In this document: in pieces, positions 13,992-21,492 of the stretch
Layout of the letters: every line of letters begins with the position of its first letter
Numbering within the stretch: position 1 is the stretch's first letter
From: Pseudomonas sp. FP198
GTDB lineage: Bacteria; Pseudomonadota; Gammaproteobacteria; Pseudomonadales; Pseudomonadaceae
DNA length: 64,000 nt
Direction of reading: 5' to 3'
Assembly: GCF_030687895.1 (NCBI RefSeq)
Contig: NZ_CP117452.1
Span: 1 to 64,000, forward strand
Program-made: the position numbers and the translations under genes
Notes under the pieces: model-generated
The model's database searches: none
What the model was told of the DNA's origin: nothing
What the model saw: the letters and a program-made list of their open reading frames with translations, nothing else

Positions 13992-14871
13992 GTTGAAAGG
14001 CGCCTTGCTGGTCGGCGCTCTGCGGTTGTTTGCGCTGCTCCCTTGGCGAGCGGTGCAGGCGGTAGGCTCGGCCATTGGCTGGCTCATGTGGAAATTGCCC
14101 AACCGTTCCCGCGACGTGGTGCGGATCAACCTCGCCAAGTGTTTTCCCGAGATGGACCCGGCCGAGCGCGAGCGCCTGGTGGGCCAGAGCCTCAAGGACA
14201 TCGGCAAATCCCTGACCGAAAGCGCCTGTGCCTGGATCTGGCCGGCCCAGCGCTCCATCGAACTGGTGCGCGAAGTCGAAGGCCTGGAAGTGCTGAAGGA
14301 AGCGCTGGCCTCGGGCAAAGGCGTGGTCGGCATTACCAGCCACCTGGGCAACTGGGAAGTGCTCAACCACTTCTATTGCAGCCAGTGCAAACCGATCATT
14401 TTCTATCGCCCACCCAAGCTCAAGGCGGTGGATGAATTGCTGCAAAAACAACGCGTACAACTGGGCAACAAGGTCGCGGCGTCCACCAAGGAAGGCATCC
14501 TCAGCGTCATCAAGGAAGTGCGCAAGGGCGGCCAGGTGGGGATCCCCGCCGATCCGGAGCCGTCCGAATCCGCCGGCATCTTCGTGCCCTTCTTCGCCAC
14601 CCAGGCCCTGACCAGCAAGTTCGTGCCGAACATGCTCGCCGGCGGTAAGGCGGTCGGCGTCTTCCTCCACGCCCTGCGCCTGCCGGACGGCTCCGGCTAT
14701 AAAGTCATCCTCGAAGCCGCCCCGGACGAGATGTACAGCACCGACACCGAAACCGCCTGCGCCGCCATGAGCAAAGTGGTCGAGCGTTATGTACGGGCCT
14801 ACCCGAGCCAGTACATGTGGAGCATGAAACGCTTCAAGAAACGCCCGCCGGGTGAGGCGCGGTGGTACTGA
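13984..14871 (+). CDS. Lipid A biosynthesis acyltransferase (HtrB/LpxL family)
   Basis: This 295-residue inner-membrane protein should transfer a secondary acyl chain onto the Kdo-lipid A precursor. The start is the GTG at 13984, with GGAG about eight bases upstream. An N-terminal hydrophobic segment (ALLVGALRLFALLPWRAV) is followed by the catalytic motif SHLGNWEVLN, an HX4E form normal for this family. Pseudomonads have several LpxL/HtrB paralogues and I cannot say which position this one acylates. It closes a short tag-acyltransferase pair and is followed by REP elements. Confidence 0.88.
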   Translation: MDKLKGALLVGALRLFALLPWRAVQAVGSAIGWLMWKLPNRSRDVVRINLAKCFPEMDPAERERLVGQSLKDIGKSLTESACAWIWPAQRSIELVREVEGLEVLKEALASGKGVVGITSHLGNWEVLNHFYCSQCKPIIFYRPPKLKAVDELLQKQRVQLGNKVAASTKEGILSVIKEVRKGGQVGIPADPEPSESAGIFVPFFATQALTSKFVPNMLAGGKAVGVFLHALRLPDGSGYKVILEAAPDEMYSTDTETACAAMSKVVERYVRAYPSQYMWSMKRFKKRPPGEARWY

Positions 14872-14900
14872 AAACCTGCTCTGGACGGCGCACCACGAAA

Positions 14901-14930
14901 CCCTGTGGGAGCGAGCCTGCTCGCGAAAGC
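14901..14930 (+). repeat. REP element, GTGGGAGCGAGC family
   Basis: TGTGGGAGCGAGCCTGCTCGCGAA is the common P. fluorescens-type REP with an imperfect GCGAGC-CTGCTCGC palindrome. The same family recurs at 27.6, 35.9, 51.0 and 57.0 kb. Confidence 0.85.
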
Positions 14931-14970
14931 GCCCTGACAGTCGCCGCATAACGGACTGACCCCACCTCCC

Positions 14971-15011
14971 CGTGGCGAGGGAGCTTGCTCCCGCTGGGCT
15001 GCAAAGCAGCC
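14971..15011 (+). repeat. REP element, GTGGCGAGGGAGC family
   Basis: GTGGCGAGGGAGCTTGCTCCC is followed by a second small hairpin, GGGCTGCAAAGCAGCC. This is the second REP family of the window. Confidence 0.85.
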
Positions 15012-15060
15012 TCAACCGTTCCTACAGACAAATCGCATCAATCCCTTCCAACGCCAGCAA

Positions 15061-15132
15061 AATCAACTCAGCAATTGATCGAATTGAGTTCATTGCTGGC
15101 AAATAGGGTGCTGGATGTCGATCCGCGACGGT
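15061..15132 (+). pseudogene. Remnant of a DUF6124-type gene (C-terminal fragment)
   Basis: About 70 bp encode QQLIELSSLLANRVLDVDPRR, nearly identical to the C terminus of the intact small protein at 20291-20578 (QQLIELSSLLANRVLDNVDPR). No start codon or N-terminal part precedes it; REP sequences abut instead. It is best read as the tail of a deleted paralogue. The hairpin terminator at 15151 probably belonged to it. Confidence 0.75.
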
Positions 15133-15150
15133 TGGTAACGACCTTTCTAC

Positions 15151-15186
15151 AAAGCAAACCCGACACCATGTGTCGGGTTTGCTTTG
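15151..15186. terminator. Perfect 16-bp hairpin terminator
   Basis: AAAGCAAACCCGACAC and GTGTCGGGTTTGCTTT pair perfectly around a CAT loop. It could act in both directions. It follows the DUF6124-type remnant, as a related hairpin (20682) follows the intact gene. Confidence 0.85.
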
Positions 15187-15279
15187 TTTCACCTGACCGC
15201 GCAACTTTCAACCGTCTTAGGGAGCTGTGACAGCCGTCTGGAAACGTGAACCAAACGGGTTCTGACTGTATCGCTCAGA

Positions 15280-16194
15280 TTAATTCGTCGAGGCTGGCAA
15301 CATTGCAGGATTGTCCGGGTAATAGCGATTATAGGTTTCAACAGCGGCTGGCCAGAGGCTAAGCAGCTCGTCACAATGTTGCTGAGTCCACTCCGTCACG
15401 GACTCTATGTTTTCAGGCAATTGCCCAAGTCGGGGAGTAGAAGCGAACGTCTTCAGATCAATGTCCCATGTGGCCGAGCCGGCTTGGAAGGCAACACTTG
15501 GTTGACTATCTGCGCTCGCACAGAAGACGGCTGCCTGGGGCGTATCGAACCTATTCAAAGGCGGACAAATTTCGTGAAACTCATCGAGCAGTGGCTTAGG
15601 TACGATATGTAGACCACTGTCGGCATATTCACCCCGACCGTGCTGTTCGAAATCGTAGGTGACAAAACCACTCAATGTTTTAAACGCGACGTCCTCAATC
15701 AGCGCAACCGGAATTGCATCGAAATACAACCACCAAGTGTCTTCCATCGTTTTGGTCCGTTTGAAGTGTCGGCGCAATTCATCATCGCTCAAAGCTTTCA
15801 AATCGTAGAAACAGGACAGTCCCATGGATTTACGCCAAATAGCGTTCTCACCCAACATTTTGCTGAGTTTCACGTAAGCGATCAAACCAGAAGGAACAGA
15901 GTCCTCCAGAGTCCATTTTGAGAGGGCCTCAGAATCCACCTGAATTCGCAGTTGAGTCTTGTTATGGCTGGTGAGATTTTTCGGGGGACGTCCAGTTTTT
16001 TTAAGGTATTCAACGTTGGAGGACGTTAGTTTTTCACCGGTAAGCAGCCCGTGCCCACGTGGGTCAGGACTTGTGGTCAGCCAAATGCATGGCCCGACGG
16101 TTCGTTGATGCTGAGTACGGTAATGCGACCCCTTAAGTTCGGTATTGAATATTGCTCCTGCCAGTGGAACAGAGGTGTAGTGATATAGTTTCAA
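15280..16194 (-). CDS. Uncharacterised protein with YHYTS start (possible ADP-ribosyltransferase fold)
   Basis: I do not recognise a named family. The 304-residue product starts at a TTG at 16194 (GAGAGG six bases upstream) and reads LKLYHYTSVPLAGAIFNTEL, followed by CIWLTTSPDPRGHG and later MEDTWWLYFDAIPVALIED. A 'YHYTS... WLTTS' opening is seen in several toxin-like and phage proteins of the ADP-ribosyltransferase superfamily, so that fold is a guess. No signal peptide or membrane segment is visible. Its base composition is clearly more AT-rich than the flanking core genes, and it is flanked by a gene remnant and a lone SDR, which suggests acquired DNA. An upstream ATG-type start near 16287 would add 31 low-complexity residues and is less likely. 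Confidence 0.6.
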   Translation of the reverse strand: MKLYHYTSVPLAGAIFNTELKGSHYRTQHQRTVGPCIWLTTSPDPRGHGLLTGEKLTSSNVEYLKKTGRPPKNLTSHNKTQLRIQVDSEALSKWTLEDSVPSGLIAYVKLSKMLGENAIWRKSMGLSCFYDLKALSDDELRRHFKRTKTMEDTWWLYFDAIPVALIEDVAFKTLSGFVTYDFEQHGRGEYADSGLHIVPKPLLDEFHEICPPLNRFDTPQAAVFCASADSQPSVAFQAGSATWDIDLKTFASTPRLGQLPENIESVTEWTQQHCDELLSLWPAAVETYNRYYPDNPAMLPASTN

Positions 16195-16473
16195 GGTAGC
16201 CTCTCTAAATCTGGTTCTAGACCCAAACCATAGAGCATTTAGCAGAGGACAGAAATCCCTTCCCTTTTCCCTTCGCCCGCTACCCATTGCACCATTTCAG
16301 AAATGCCTCCAAAGAGGCGCAAATCCTCAATCGCGTCCATGCTTACCCCCTGCGATATCGGAGCGCTGGTGAGACAATTCGAGACCCTCGAAACCCGCCT
16401 TTAACCCCATCACCTACCATCCAGCCAAAAATATCGCATAGCCCCCAGGTCCATTCATCAAGGAGTCCCTCCC

Positions 16474-17262
16474 ATGAAAATCGACTTCACCGGCCGCCAT
16501 GTATTGGTTACCGGCTCCACCAGCGGTATCGGTTTCGCCACAGCCAAAGGCTTTCTCGAAGCCGGCGCGCAAGTAGTCATCAACGGTCGCAGCGAGAGCA
16601 GAGTGGAAAATGCGTTGCAGCGTTTGGGCGATCTTGCCTCAAGGGCCGACGGTTTCGTTGGCGATCTCGGCAACGAGTCAGGCTGCCAGGCATTGATCGC
16701 CAAGTACCCGCGCTTCGATATCGTCATCAACAACCTGGGCATTTTCAAACAGGAGGACTTCTTCGAGACGCCGGACAGCGAATGGCAGCGTTTCTTCGAA
16801 ACCAACGTGATGTCGGGTGTGCGTATTTCCAGGGCCTACGCGCAAGGCATGGTCGAGCGCGGTTGGGGGCGGATCGTGTTTGTCTCGTCGGAGTCGGGCG
16901 TGAATATTCCCGCTGACATGATCCACTACGGCTTCACCAAGACCGCCCAGCTTTCAATCGCTCGCGGCCTGGCCAAACGCCTCGCCGGCACGGGCGTGAC
17001 GGTAAACTCGGTGTTGCCCGGGCCGACACTGTCCGAAGGCGTTGCCAAGATGCTCCAGGCGGACGTCGAGCGCAGCGGGGAAAGCCTGGAAAAGGTCGCG
17101 GCAGATTTCGTCAACGAACACCGCAGCACCTCGATAATCCAGCGCGCGGCACGGGTAGAGGAAGTCGCCAACATGATCATCTACGCCAGCTCGGAACAAG
17201 CCTCGGCCACCACCGGAGCGGCATTGCGAGTTGATGGTGGTGTGGTGGATAGCATCGTTTAG
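16474..17262 (+). CDS. SDR-family oxidoreductase
   Basis: This 262-residue short-chain dehydrogenase has the Rossmann glycine motif TGSTSGIG near residue 14, NNLG (in place of NNAG) near 88, catalytic Ser in FVSSESG and the YGFTK form of YxxxK. The C-terminal GAALRVDGGVVDSIV is also typical. GGAG precedes the ATG by about nine bases. The substrate cannot be told from the sequence. The gene stands alone between the YHYTS gene and a convergent small secreted protein, with a terminator about 60 bp downstream. Confidence 0.9.
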   Translation: MKIDFTGRHVLVTGSTSGIGFATAKGFLEAGAQVVINGRSESRVENALQRLGDLASRADGFVGDLGNESGCQALIAKYPRFDIVINNLGIFKQEDFFETPDSEWQRFFETNVMSGVRISRAYAQGMVERGWGRIVFVSSESGVNIPADMIHYGFTKTAQLSIARGLAKRLAGTGVTVNSVLPGPTLSEGVAKMLQADVERSGESLEKVAADFVNEHRSTSIIQRAARVEEVANMIIYASSEQASATTGAALRVDGGVVDSIV

Positions 17263-17325
17263 CTGGATTGCCAAACGCATCAGCAACGCCCCCTTGCCAC
17301 GGGATCGCTAAGACACCCTGCAAAA

Positions 17326-17366
17326 AAACGCCGCTTCCTCATCCGAGAGAAGCGGCGTTTATTCTT
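17326..17366. terminator. Bidirectional terminator between SDR and repeat-protein genes
   Basis: AAACGCCGCTTC and GAAGCGGCGTTT pair around TCATCCGAGA-type loop sequence. A run of seven A on the left makes it a strong terminator for minus-strand transcription; it may also serve the SDR gene. Confidence 0.85.
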
Positions 17367-17458
17367 TTGGAAGCAACATGGGTTGATTTGACCAACTTTC
17401 GTAGCGTTGAAAGGATTGTTCAGCCCACCCTGTTTGCAGGCGATCCGAGCCCCTTCAG

Positions 17459-17743
17459 CTAGCCGTTCTCGCCCAGGCGCTCCGAACCAGCTTCGGCTAC
17501 CCGTAACTCGATAAGACGATCGGAACCACCTTCGGCTACACGTTTCTCGATCAGCCGATCGGAGCCACCTTCGGCTACCCGGTTTTCGATCAGCCGATCC
17601 GAGCCACCTTCGGCTATTCGTTTCTCGATCAGGCGATCCGAACCGCCCTCAGCGAATGTAGGTTGAACAAAAGAAGTCGCGAACGCATTGCCGAGCGACA
17701 GTGCCAGAAGCGAGCCAACGAGTGTTTTGCTGAAAGTGTTCAT
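17459..17743 (-). CDS. Small secreted protein with 13-residue tandem repeats
   Basis: The 94-residue product begins MNTFSKTLVGSLLALSLGNAFA, a clear signal peptide, so the mature chain is exported to the periplasm or beyond. The mature part is almost entirely four tandem copies of AEGGSDRLIEKRV (positions 10-13 vary: EKRI, ENRV, EKRV, ELRV), then a degenerate fifth, AEAGSERLGENG. At DNA level this is a 39-bp repeat with synonymous drift. The start is preceded by AAGGA in AATAAGGATCAGGAC. Small pseudomonad proteins with similar repeats exist, but I know of no established function. It lies head-to-tail downstream of ohr with a 32-bp gap and may share its transcript. Confidence 0.8.
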   Translation of the reverse strand: MNTFSKTLVGSLLALSLGNAFATSFVQPTFAEGGSDRLIEKRIAEGGSDRLIENRVAEGGSDRLIEKRVAEGGSDRLIELRVAEAGSERLGENG

Positions 17744-17775
17744 GTCCTGATCCTTATTTATTCGTAATGAGTGAG

Positions 17776-18195
17776 TTAGACGGTGACGTGCAAACGGACG
17801 TCGACGTTGCCGCGGGTCGCGTTGGAGTACGGGCAAACCTGGTGAGCCGCGTCGACCAGCGCTTGAGCATCGGCTTGATCCAGACCTGGCAGGCTGATGT
17901 GCAGGTCGATGTCCAGACCGAAACCGCCAGGGATCTGGCCGATGCCGACGTGTGCCGTGATCGAGGCGTCAGCCGGAATACTGCGTTTGCTTTGGCTGGC
18001 GACAAATTTCAATGCGCCGATGAAGCAGGCGGAGTAGCCGGCTGCGAACAACTGCTCAGGGTTGGTGGCTTCACCACCGGCACCGCCCAAGGCTTTTGGC
18101 GTAGCCAGTTTCACGTCGAGGATCTTGTCGCTGGAAACAGCACGGCCATCACGGCCACCGGTGGAGGTTGCGACTGCGGTGTAGAGAACGTTCAT
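17776..18195 (-). CDS. ohr: Organic hydroperoxide resistance protein Ohr
   Basis: Ohr is a thiol peroxidase of the OsmC/Ohr family that reduces organic hydroperoxides. The 139-residue product begins MNVLYTAVATSTGGRDGR and contains both reactive cysteines in their usual context, GYSACFIGAL and HQVCPYSNATRGN, plus the TNPEQLFAAGYSAC block that marks Ohr. The upstream region carries several copies of a GCGCTAA motif, suggesting redox control by an OhrR-like repressor; no ohrR gene is in the window. Confidence 0.95.
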   Translation of the reverse strand: MNVLYTAVATSTGGRDGRAVSSDKILDVKLATPKALGGAGGEATNPEQLFAAGYSACFIGALKFVASQSKRSIPADASITAHVGIGQIPGGFGLDIDLHISLPGLDQADAQALVDAAHQVCPYSNATRGNVDVRLHVTV

Positions 18196-18239
18196 GGTGT
18201 GTTTTCCTTTTTCCTGATGGGTCTGAGTAAGTTTGGTAA

Positions 18240-18298
18240 GCGCTAAATATTTGTGCGCTAACCAGTGGCGCTAAAGTTAACGTCCAAATACTTAGCGC
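18240..18298. promoter_or_regulatory. Heptamer cluster upstream of ohr (candidate operator)
   Basis: GCGCTAA occurs at 18240, 18255 and 18268, and its inverse TTAGCGC at 18292. The cluster lies 45-105 bp upstream of the ohr start in an otherwise AT-rich spacer. An OhrR-type MarR repressor is the obvious candidate ligand. Confidence 0.5.
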
Positions 18299-18511
18299 GC
18301 AAGTTAAATTTTCAAAAATATTCTCGGTTTTCTTTAACCTATTGATAAATAAGCAAAGTTATTTTCAAGCGACGCAGCGGTGCCAGCCCGCGCGAATTGA
18401 GGGGTGCACCGAGGGGACGAAGATGGCAAGGGTATTGGCCGAGCCAGCGCAATGGCGGGCTCTTGGAGAAAGGGCATTCACAAGCAGGATGACGGGGTTG
18501 AACGAACCACC

Positions 18512-19639
18512 CTAGTGAGCGACGGCAACCTGGTTACGCCCCAGTGCTTTCGCCCGATACAGCGCCTTATCAGCGTTATTCATCAAGCCATGCAGATCCT
18601 TGTGACCCGCCTCCGTCGACGCCACGCCAAGGCTGGCGGTGATGCGATGGACAGGCTCGATCATCAAGCCAGCGATACTCTGGATAAGTCCTTCTGCAAT
18701 TTCTGTAGCGACGTCAATGGACGTATCCGGAAGCAGAATGGCGAACTCTTCGCCGCCGAGCCGACCGTGGATATCCGTGGCCCGAAACGACGAGCTGATG
18801 ACCACGCCCATTTGGCGTAGAACCTGATCCCCGACCTGATGGCCGTAGGTGTCGTTGATGTGTTTGAAGTGATCCATGTCCAACATGACCGCGCACAGCC
18901 CCAACCGGTTGGTCCTGCACTCGTCGTAAAGCTGCTGGGCATGCTCGAAAAAAGCCCGTCGACTTTTCAGGCCGGTCAGTTCATCGGTTTGTGCGGCGCG
19001 GGTTGAAATGCTGTTCGCCTGTTCCATCTCGCGGGTGAGCCGAAAAGCGGTTTCCAGTGCCTGGGACATTTTGTGGGTGGCGCGGGCAGCAAAGGCCGCG
19101 AACACCAGGATCGAAAGCGCCATGCCGACTTGAATCGGTGACGGTTGGAACAGCAGCCAGACCGTGCACGGAAACAGCACCAGGCCAATGGAGACCAGTG
19201 TCATGTCCCGGTAGGCGGAGTAACAGGACACCGCGCTGACAGTCATTCCCACGGTAAAAAGCATGACGAGAGCTTGCGAGAGGAGATCGTCTTGCGGCAT
19301 CAAAACAAGCGCGCCACCGCCCCAGATGCTCGCGGACAACACCAGCGAGACCCAATATCTGCGCTCCCAGCGTTGAGGTGTGCGCTGGCCCTCGTCGCTG
19401 CGAAAATAGACAACAAACATCGCGATCCGCAGCAGCGTCGATCCGCTTAATATGGTCAGCCACCAGACAACCGTGCTGTGCTCAAAGCGATCCCAACACA
19501 GCCAACACAACATGATGGCCGCGAGGTAACTACCAAACACCGCGGAAACGGATTGGCGAAACAGTTGCTGCAGTCGGTCAGTGCGCACTTGTCCGGCTAT
19601 GCAAAAATCCATGCCATTGCAAGATCTTGGGCCATCCAT
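18512..19639 (-). CDS. Membrane-anchored diguanylate cyclase (GGDEF)
   Basis: This protein of about 375 residues should make cyclic di-GMP. Five or six hydrophobic helices fill residues 25-185 (LAAIMLCWLCW, WWLTILSGSTLLRIAMF, and others). They are followed by a C-terminal GGDEF domain with DELTGLKSRRAFFEHA, MLDMDHFKHINDTYGHQVGD and the active-site motif GGEEF. An obvious RxxD inhibitory site is absent. I use the ATG at 19639 (AGGTGG upstream); a GTG at 19648 and an ATG at 19612 are alternatives. It is monocistronic, with REP elements on its upstream side. Confidence 0.88.
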   Translation of the reverse strand: MDGPRSCNGMDFCIAGQVRTDRLQQLFRQSVSAVFGSYLAAIMLCWLCWDRFEHSTVVWWLTILSGSTLLRIAMFVVYFRSDEGQRTPQRWERRYWVSLVLSASIWGGGALVLMPQDDLLSQALVMLFTVGMTVSAVSCYSAYRDMTLVSIGLVLFPCTVWLLFQPSPIQVGMALSILVFAAFAARATHKMSQALETAFRLTREMEQANSISTRAAQTDELTGLKSRRAFFEHAQQLYDECRTNRLGLCAVMLDMDHFKHINDTYGHQVGDQVLRQMGVVISSSFRATDIHGRLGGEEFAILLPDTSIDVATEIAEGLIQSIAGLMIEPVHRITASLGVASTEAGHKDLHGLMNNADKALYRAKALGRNQVAVAH

Positions 19640-19738
19640 GTGATCCACCTGATCGTGAAGCCGCTAGAAAACGCGATTGTGGCACCCTGCCAGCAACGCA
19701 AACAACCGAATTACACCTGTAGCCACGCGCTTTGAATC

Positions 19739-19780
19739 GTGGCGAGGGGATTCATCCCCGCTGGGTTGCGCAGCAACCCG
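19739..19780 (+). repeat. REP element, GTGGCGAGGGG variant
   Basis: GTGGCGAGGGGATTCATCCCC is followed by the second hairpin GGGTTGCGCAGCAACCC. It is the first of three REPs in 200 bp. Confidence 0.85.
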
Positions 19781-19797
19781 CCATAAAACCGTCCCCC

Positions 19798-19839
19798 GTG
19801 GCGAGGGAGCTTGCTCCCGCTGGGCTGCAAAGCAGCCCC
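19798..19839 (+). repeat. REP element, GTGGCGAGGGAGC family
   Basis: This copy is in direct orientation, 18 bp after the previous REP, and has the same two-hairpin layout (GAGGGAGC-TTGCTCCC, then GGGCTGCAAAGCAGCCC). Confidence 0.85.
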
Positions 19840-19885
19840 AAAACAAGCCGACGCATTCCTACAGACAAACTGCATGAACGGTTGC

Positions 19886-19928
19886 GACCGCTGCGCGGCC
19901 GAGCGGGAGCAAGCTCCCTCGCCACAGG
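19886..19928 (-). repeat. REP element, inverted copy
   Basis: CGAGCGGGAGCAAGCTCCCTC is the inverse orientation of the preceding REP. Together they form an inverted pair around about 45 bp. Confidence 0.85.
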
Positions 19929-19950
19929 GATCGGAGCTGAAAACGAAGTT

Positions 19951-20068
19951 CTGTTTATTCCCGTGCCGACACCCTTCCGCGAAGCTACACATCCTTGCGC
20001 CATTACCTACAACTACGCCAGAATCCGCCGGCTTGTGCGCCTTGCCCTCGGGTTCTATTGTCGTCCTG
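19951..20068 (+). repeat. Dispersed intergenic element, copy A
   Basis: About 118 bp from CTGTTTATTCCCGTGCC to the region of TTCTATTGTCGTCCTG align with 21493-21610 at roughly 70% identity by eye. Shared blocks include AAGCTACACATC, CCTACAAC and AATCCGCCG. It leads into the structured leader of the DUF6124-type gene. Confidence 0.7.
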
Positions 20069-20262
20069 CCACTGCCCATCAGTGGTCGGGTTTAGTAGCT
20101 CGAGGTTGTGTCAGTAAGATGCACGAGTTCTCCATCGAGGTAGATTCCTACCTTGCACTTGATGGTGGCTGTGCGCAGGGCGCTTCGGCGCGCCGGCAAT
20201 GCTGATCTCCCCGGTCTACTAACCTGCGTACAGCCGCCACCCTTCTTTTAGTAGGGAAGAGG
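20060..20262 (+). ncRNA. Candidate structured 5' leader of the DUF6124-type gene
   Basis: Four pairings can be drawn directly. CCACTG-CCCAT-CAGTGG lies at 20069-20085. AGGTAG-ATTC-CTACCT lies at 20138-20153. GCGC-TTCG-GCGC, a UUCG tetraloop hairpin, lies at 20180-20191. An outer stem joins GGTGGCTGTGCGCAGG (20164-20179) to CCTGCGTACAG-CCG-CCACC (20223-20241) with one wobble and a small bulge. The whole sits just upstream of the ribosome-binding site at 20278. A riboswitch, protein-binding leader or processed RNA are all possible; none is demonstrated. Confidence 0.5.
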
Positions 20263-20290
20263 TTGTGGCTTAACCTTGGAGTATCAGCTC

Positions 20291-20578
20291 ATGTCGAAAT
20301 CTACAACGAATCCGCCTGAGGCGGACCGCGCCTCCTCGCCACCAGAACCGAAAGATGCTCCCCAGTCGGCTCAACTCTTCACCGTCGTACAAGACACCGA
20401 CAACGAATGCCTGCTCGCCAACCTCAGCGAAACCCTGGCTTCAGCCGACGCCATGGTCAGCAACCTCGCGTTCGACCTGGAAGGCTCACACCGCCATATC
20501 GCCCTCGGCGTCCAGCAACTGATCGAGCTGAGCTCATTACTGGCGAACCGAGTTCTGGACAACGTTGATCCAAGATAG
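20291..20578 (+). CDS. Small DUF6124/DUF3077-type protein
   Basis: The 95-residue product starts at the ATG at 20291 (GGAG nine bases upstream) and reads MSKSTTNPPEADRASSPPEP. A Pro-rich N terminus is followed by a helical half, ECLLANLSETLASADAMVSNLAFDLEGSHRHIALGVQQLIELSSLLANRV split over two predicted helices. Such proteins are abundant and multi-copy in P. fluorescens genomes and have no known function. There is no signal peptide. A remnant of a paralogue lies at 15061, and an orphan copy of the upstream element at 21493. Confidence 0.75.
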   Translation: MSKSTTNPPEADRASSPPEPKDAPQSAQLFTVVQDTDNECLLANLSETLASADAMVSNLAFDLEGSHRHIALGVQQLIELSSLLANRVLDNVDPR

Positions 20579-20598
20579 GCAGTCACACTGCAACCCCC

Positions 20599-20640
20599 GT
20601 GGCGAGGGAGCTTGCTCCCGCTGGGCTGCGAAGCAGCCCG
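20599..20640 (+). repeat. REP element, GTGGCGAGGGAGC family
   Basis: The standard two-hairpin REP copy lies just downstream of the DUF6124-type gene. Confidence 0.85.
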
Positions 20641-20681
20641 TTGGATAGTTGAGCCGCGACAGCGAGCAAACCCCGCCAAAG

Positions 20682-20712
20682 AAAAAACCCGACGCTTTAC
20701 GTCGGGTTTTTT
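20682..20712. terminator. Bidirectional terminator
   Basis: AAAAAACCCGACG and CGTCGGGTTTTTT pair around CTTTA. It separates the DUF6124-type gene (+) from the convergent LprI-like gene (-). Confidence 0.9.
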
Positions 20713-20721
20713 GTGTGCGGG

Positions 20722-21096
20722 TTACTCGACTTGCGACAGCTTGGCGTCGTCGCAACCGGCAGCGCGGCACTCGCGCTCGACAGCTTTGAGTATGACGATA
20801 CGCGCCTCGGTCTTCTCATTGGCACAGTCCAGATAGAGCAGGCCATCGTTGGAACAGGCGTTGTCACGAATCTTGATCCACTGGATCTGAGCGGCTTTCA
20901 CCTTCTTCTTTTGATCCGGGTTCAGGGCACTCATCGTCTTCTTGTATTGCTCGTTGATTTCCTGGTCCGACTGAACCATTTTCAGCGACGCGCAATAGGT
21001 TCTGTCATAGGCGTTTCTAGGGTTATCGCAACTCATCGCAGACGCCGATGCTGATGCCATTGCCAGCAATGCCCCAACCAACAAAGACTTGATCAC
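20722..21096 (-). CDS. LprI-like/DUF1311 secreted protein
   Basis: The 124-residue product has a signal peptide, MIKSLLVGALLAMASASASA. Its mature domain has the pattern of the lysozyme-inhibitor LprI N-terminal family (DUF1311): CDNPRNAYDRTYCASLKMVQSDQEINEQYKK-type start split by conserved Cys, then IQWIKIRDNACSND and ERECRAAGC. It should sit in the periplasm with disulfides. Lysozyme inhibition is known for one family member and cannot be assumed here. It is monocistronic. Confidence 0.82.
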   Translation of the reverse strand: MIKSLLVGALLAMASASASAMSCDNPRNAYDRTYCASLKMVQSDQEINEQYKKTMSALNPDQKKKVKAAQIQWIKIRDNACSNDGLLYLDCANEKTEARIVILKAVERECRAAGCDDAKLSQVE

Positions 21097-21352
21097 TCAC
21101 TTCTCTCCCTGAATGCCCTCTATTGATTAGAGGTCGCGGCGGGGAATTTATCATGAGGGTCGTAGAACAATGAAGCGGATCCTAGGGTTCATTCGGCCCG
21201 AACAGTGGCAAAGGCGATAGAGGTCAGGGAGCATGTGATTGCTGAAAAAGACAGCGTCGTTCCCGCCCCCGCCCCGACGATGTGACTGCCATGAGTAAAA
21301 CCGGCGAGGGTTGCGCAGCATCCGCATACATCCCCTCACTGGTCAAAACTTC

Positions 21353-21394
21353 GTGGCGAGGGAGCTTGCTCCCGCTGGGCTGCAAAGCAGCCCC
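21353..21394 (+). repeat. REP element, GTGGCGAGGGAGC family
   Basis: A standard single REP copy in the 670-bp spacer between the LprI-like and TSUP genes. Confidence 0.85.
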
Positions 21395-21492
21395 ACCCAG
21401 CCCCTAAAGCTCCTACAGACAAAACCGTATCACCCATTCCAAGCCCCAACCGCAAACCCGTCTGGACCCATTTTATAGGCCGAAACCAAGCC

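Noticed and set aside
16340..16405. 21-codon frame MLTPCDIGALVRQFETLETRL upstream of the SDR gene
   Set aside because: It resembles the tail of some protein but is too short and lacks a ribosome-binding site; no further homology could be seen.
17459..17650. Regular 39-bp repeats that look like a small CRISPR array
   Set aside because: The repeats are contiguous without unique spacers, stay in frame with a signal peptide and vary mainly at synonymous sites, so they are coding tandem repeats.
19711..20205. Several overlapping 60-160-codon frames around the REPs
   Set aside because: They translate REP sequence and share peptides only because the repeats are shared; none has a credible start. 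The VVVGxGAxMCS peptide is noted separately as an alternative reading of the dispersed element.
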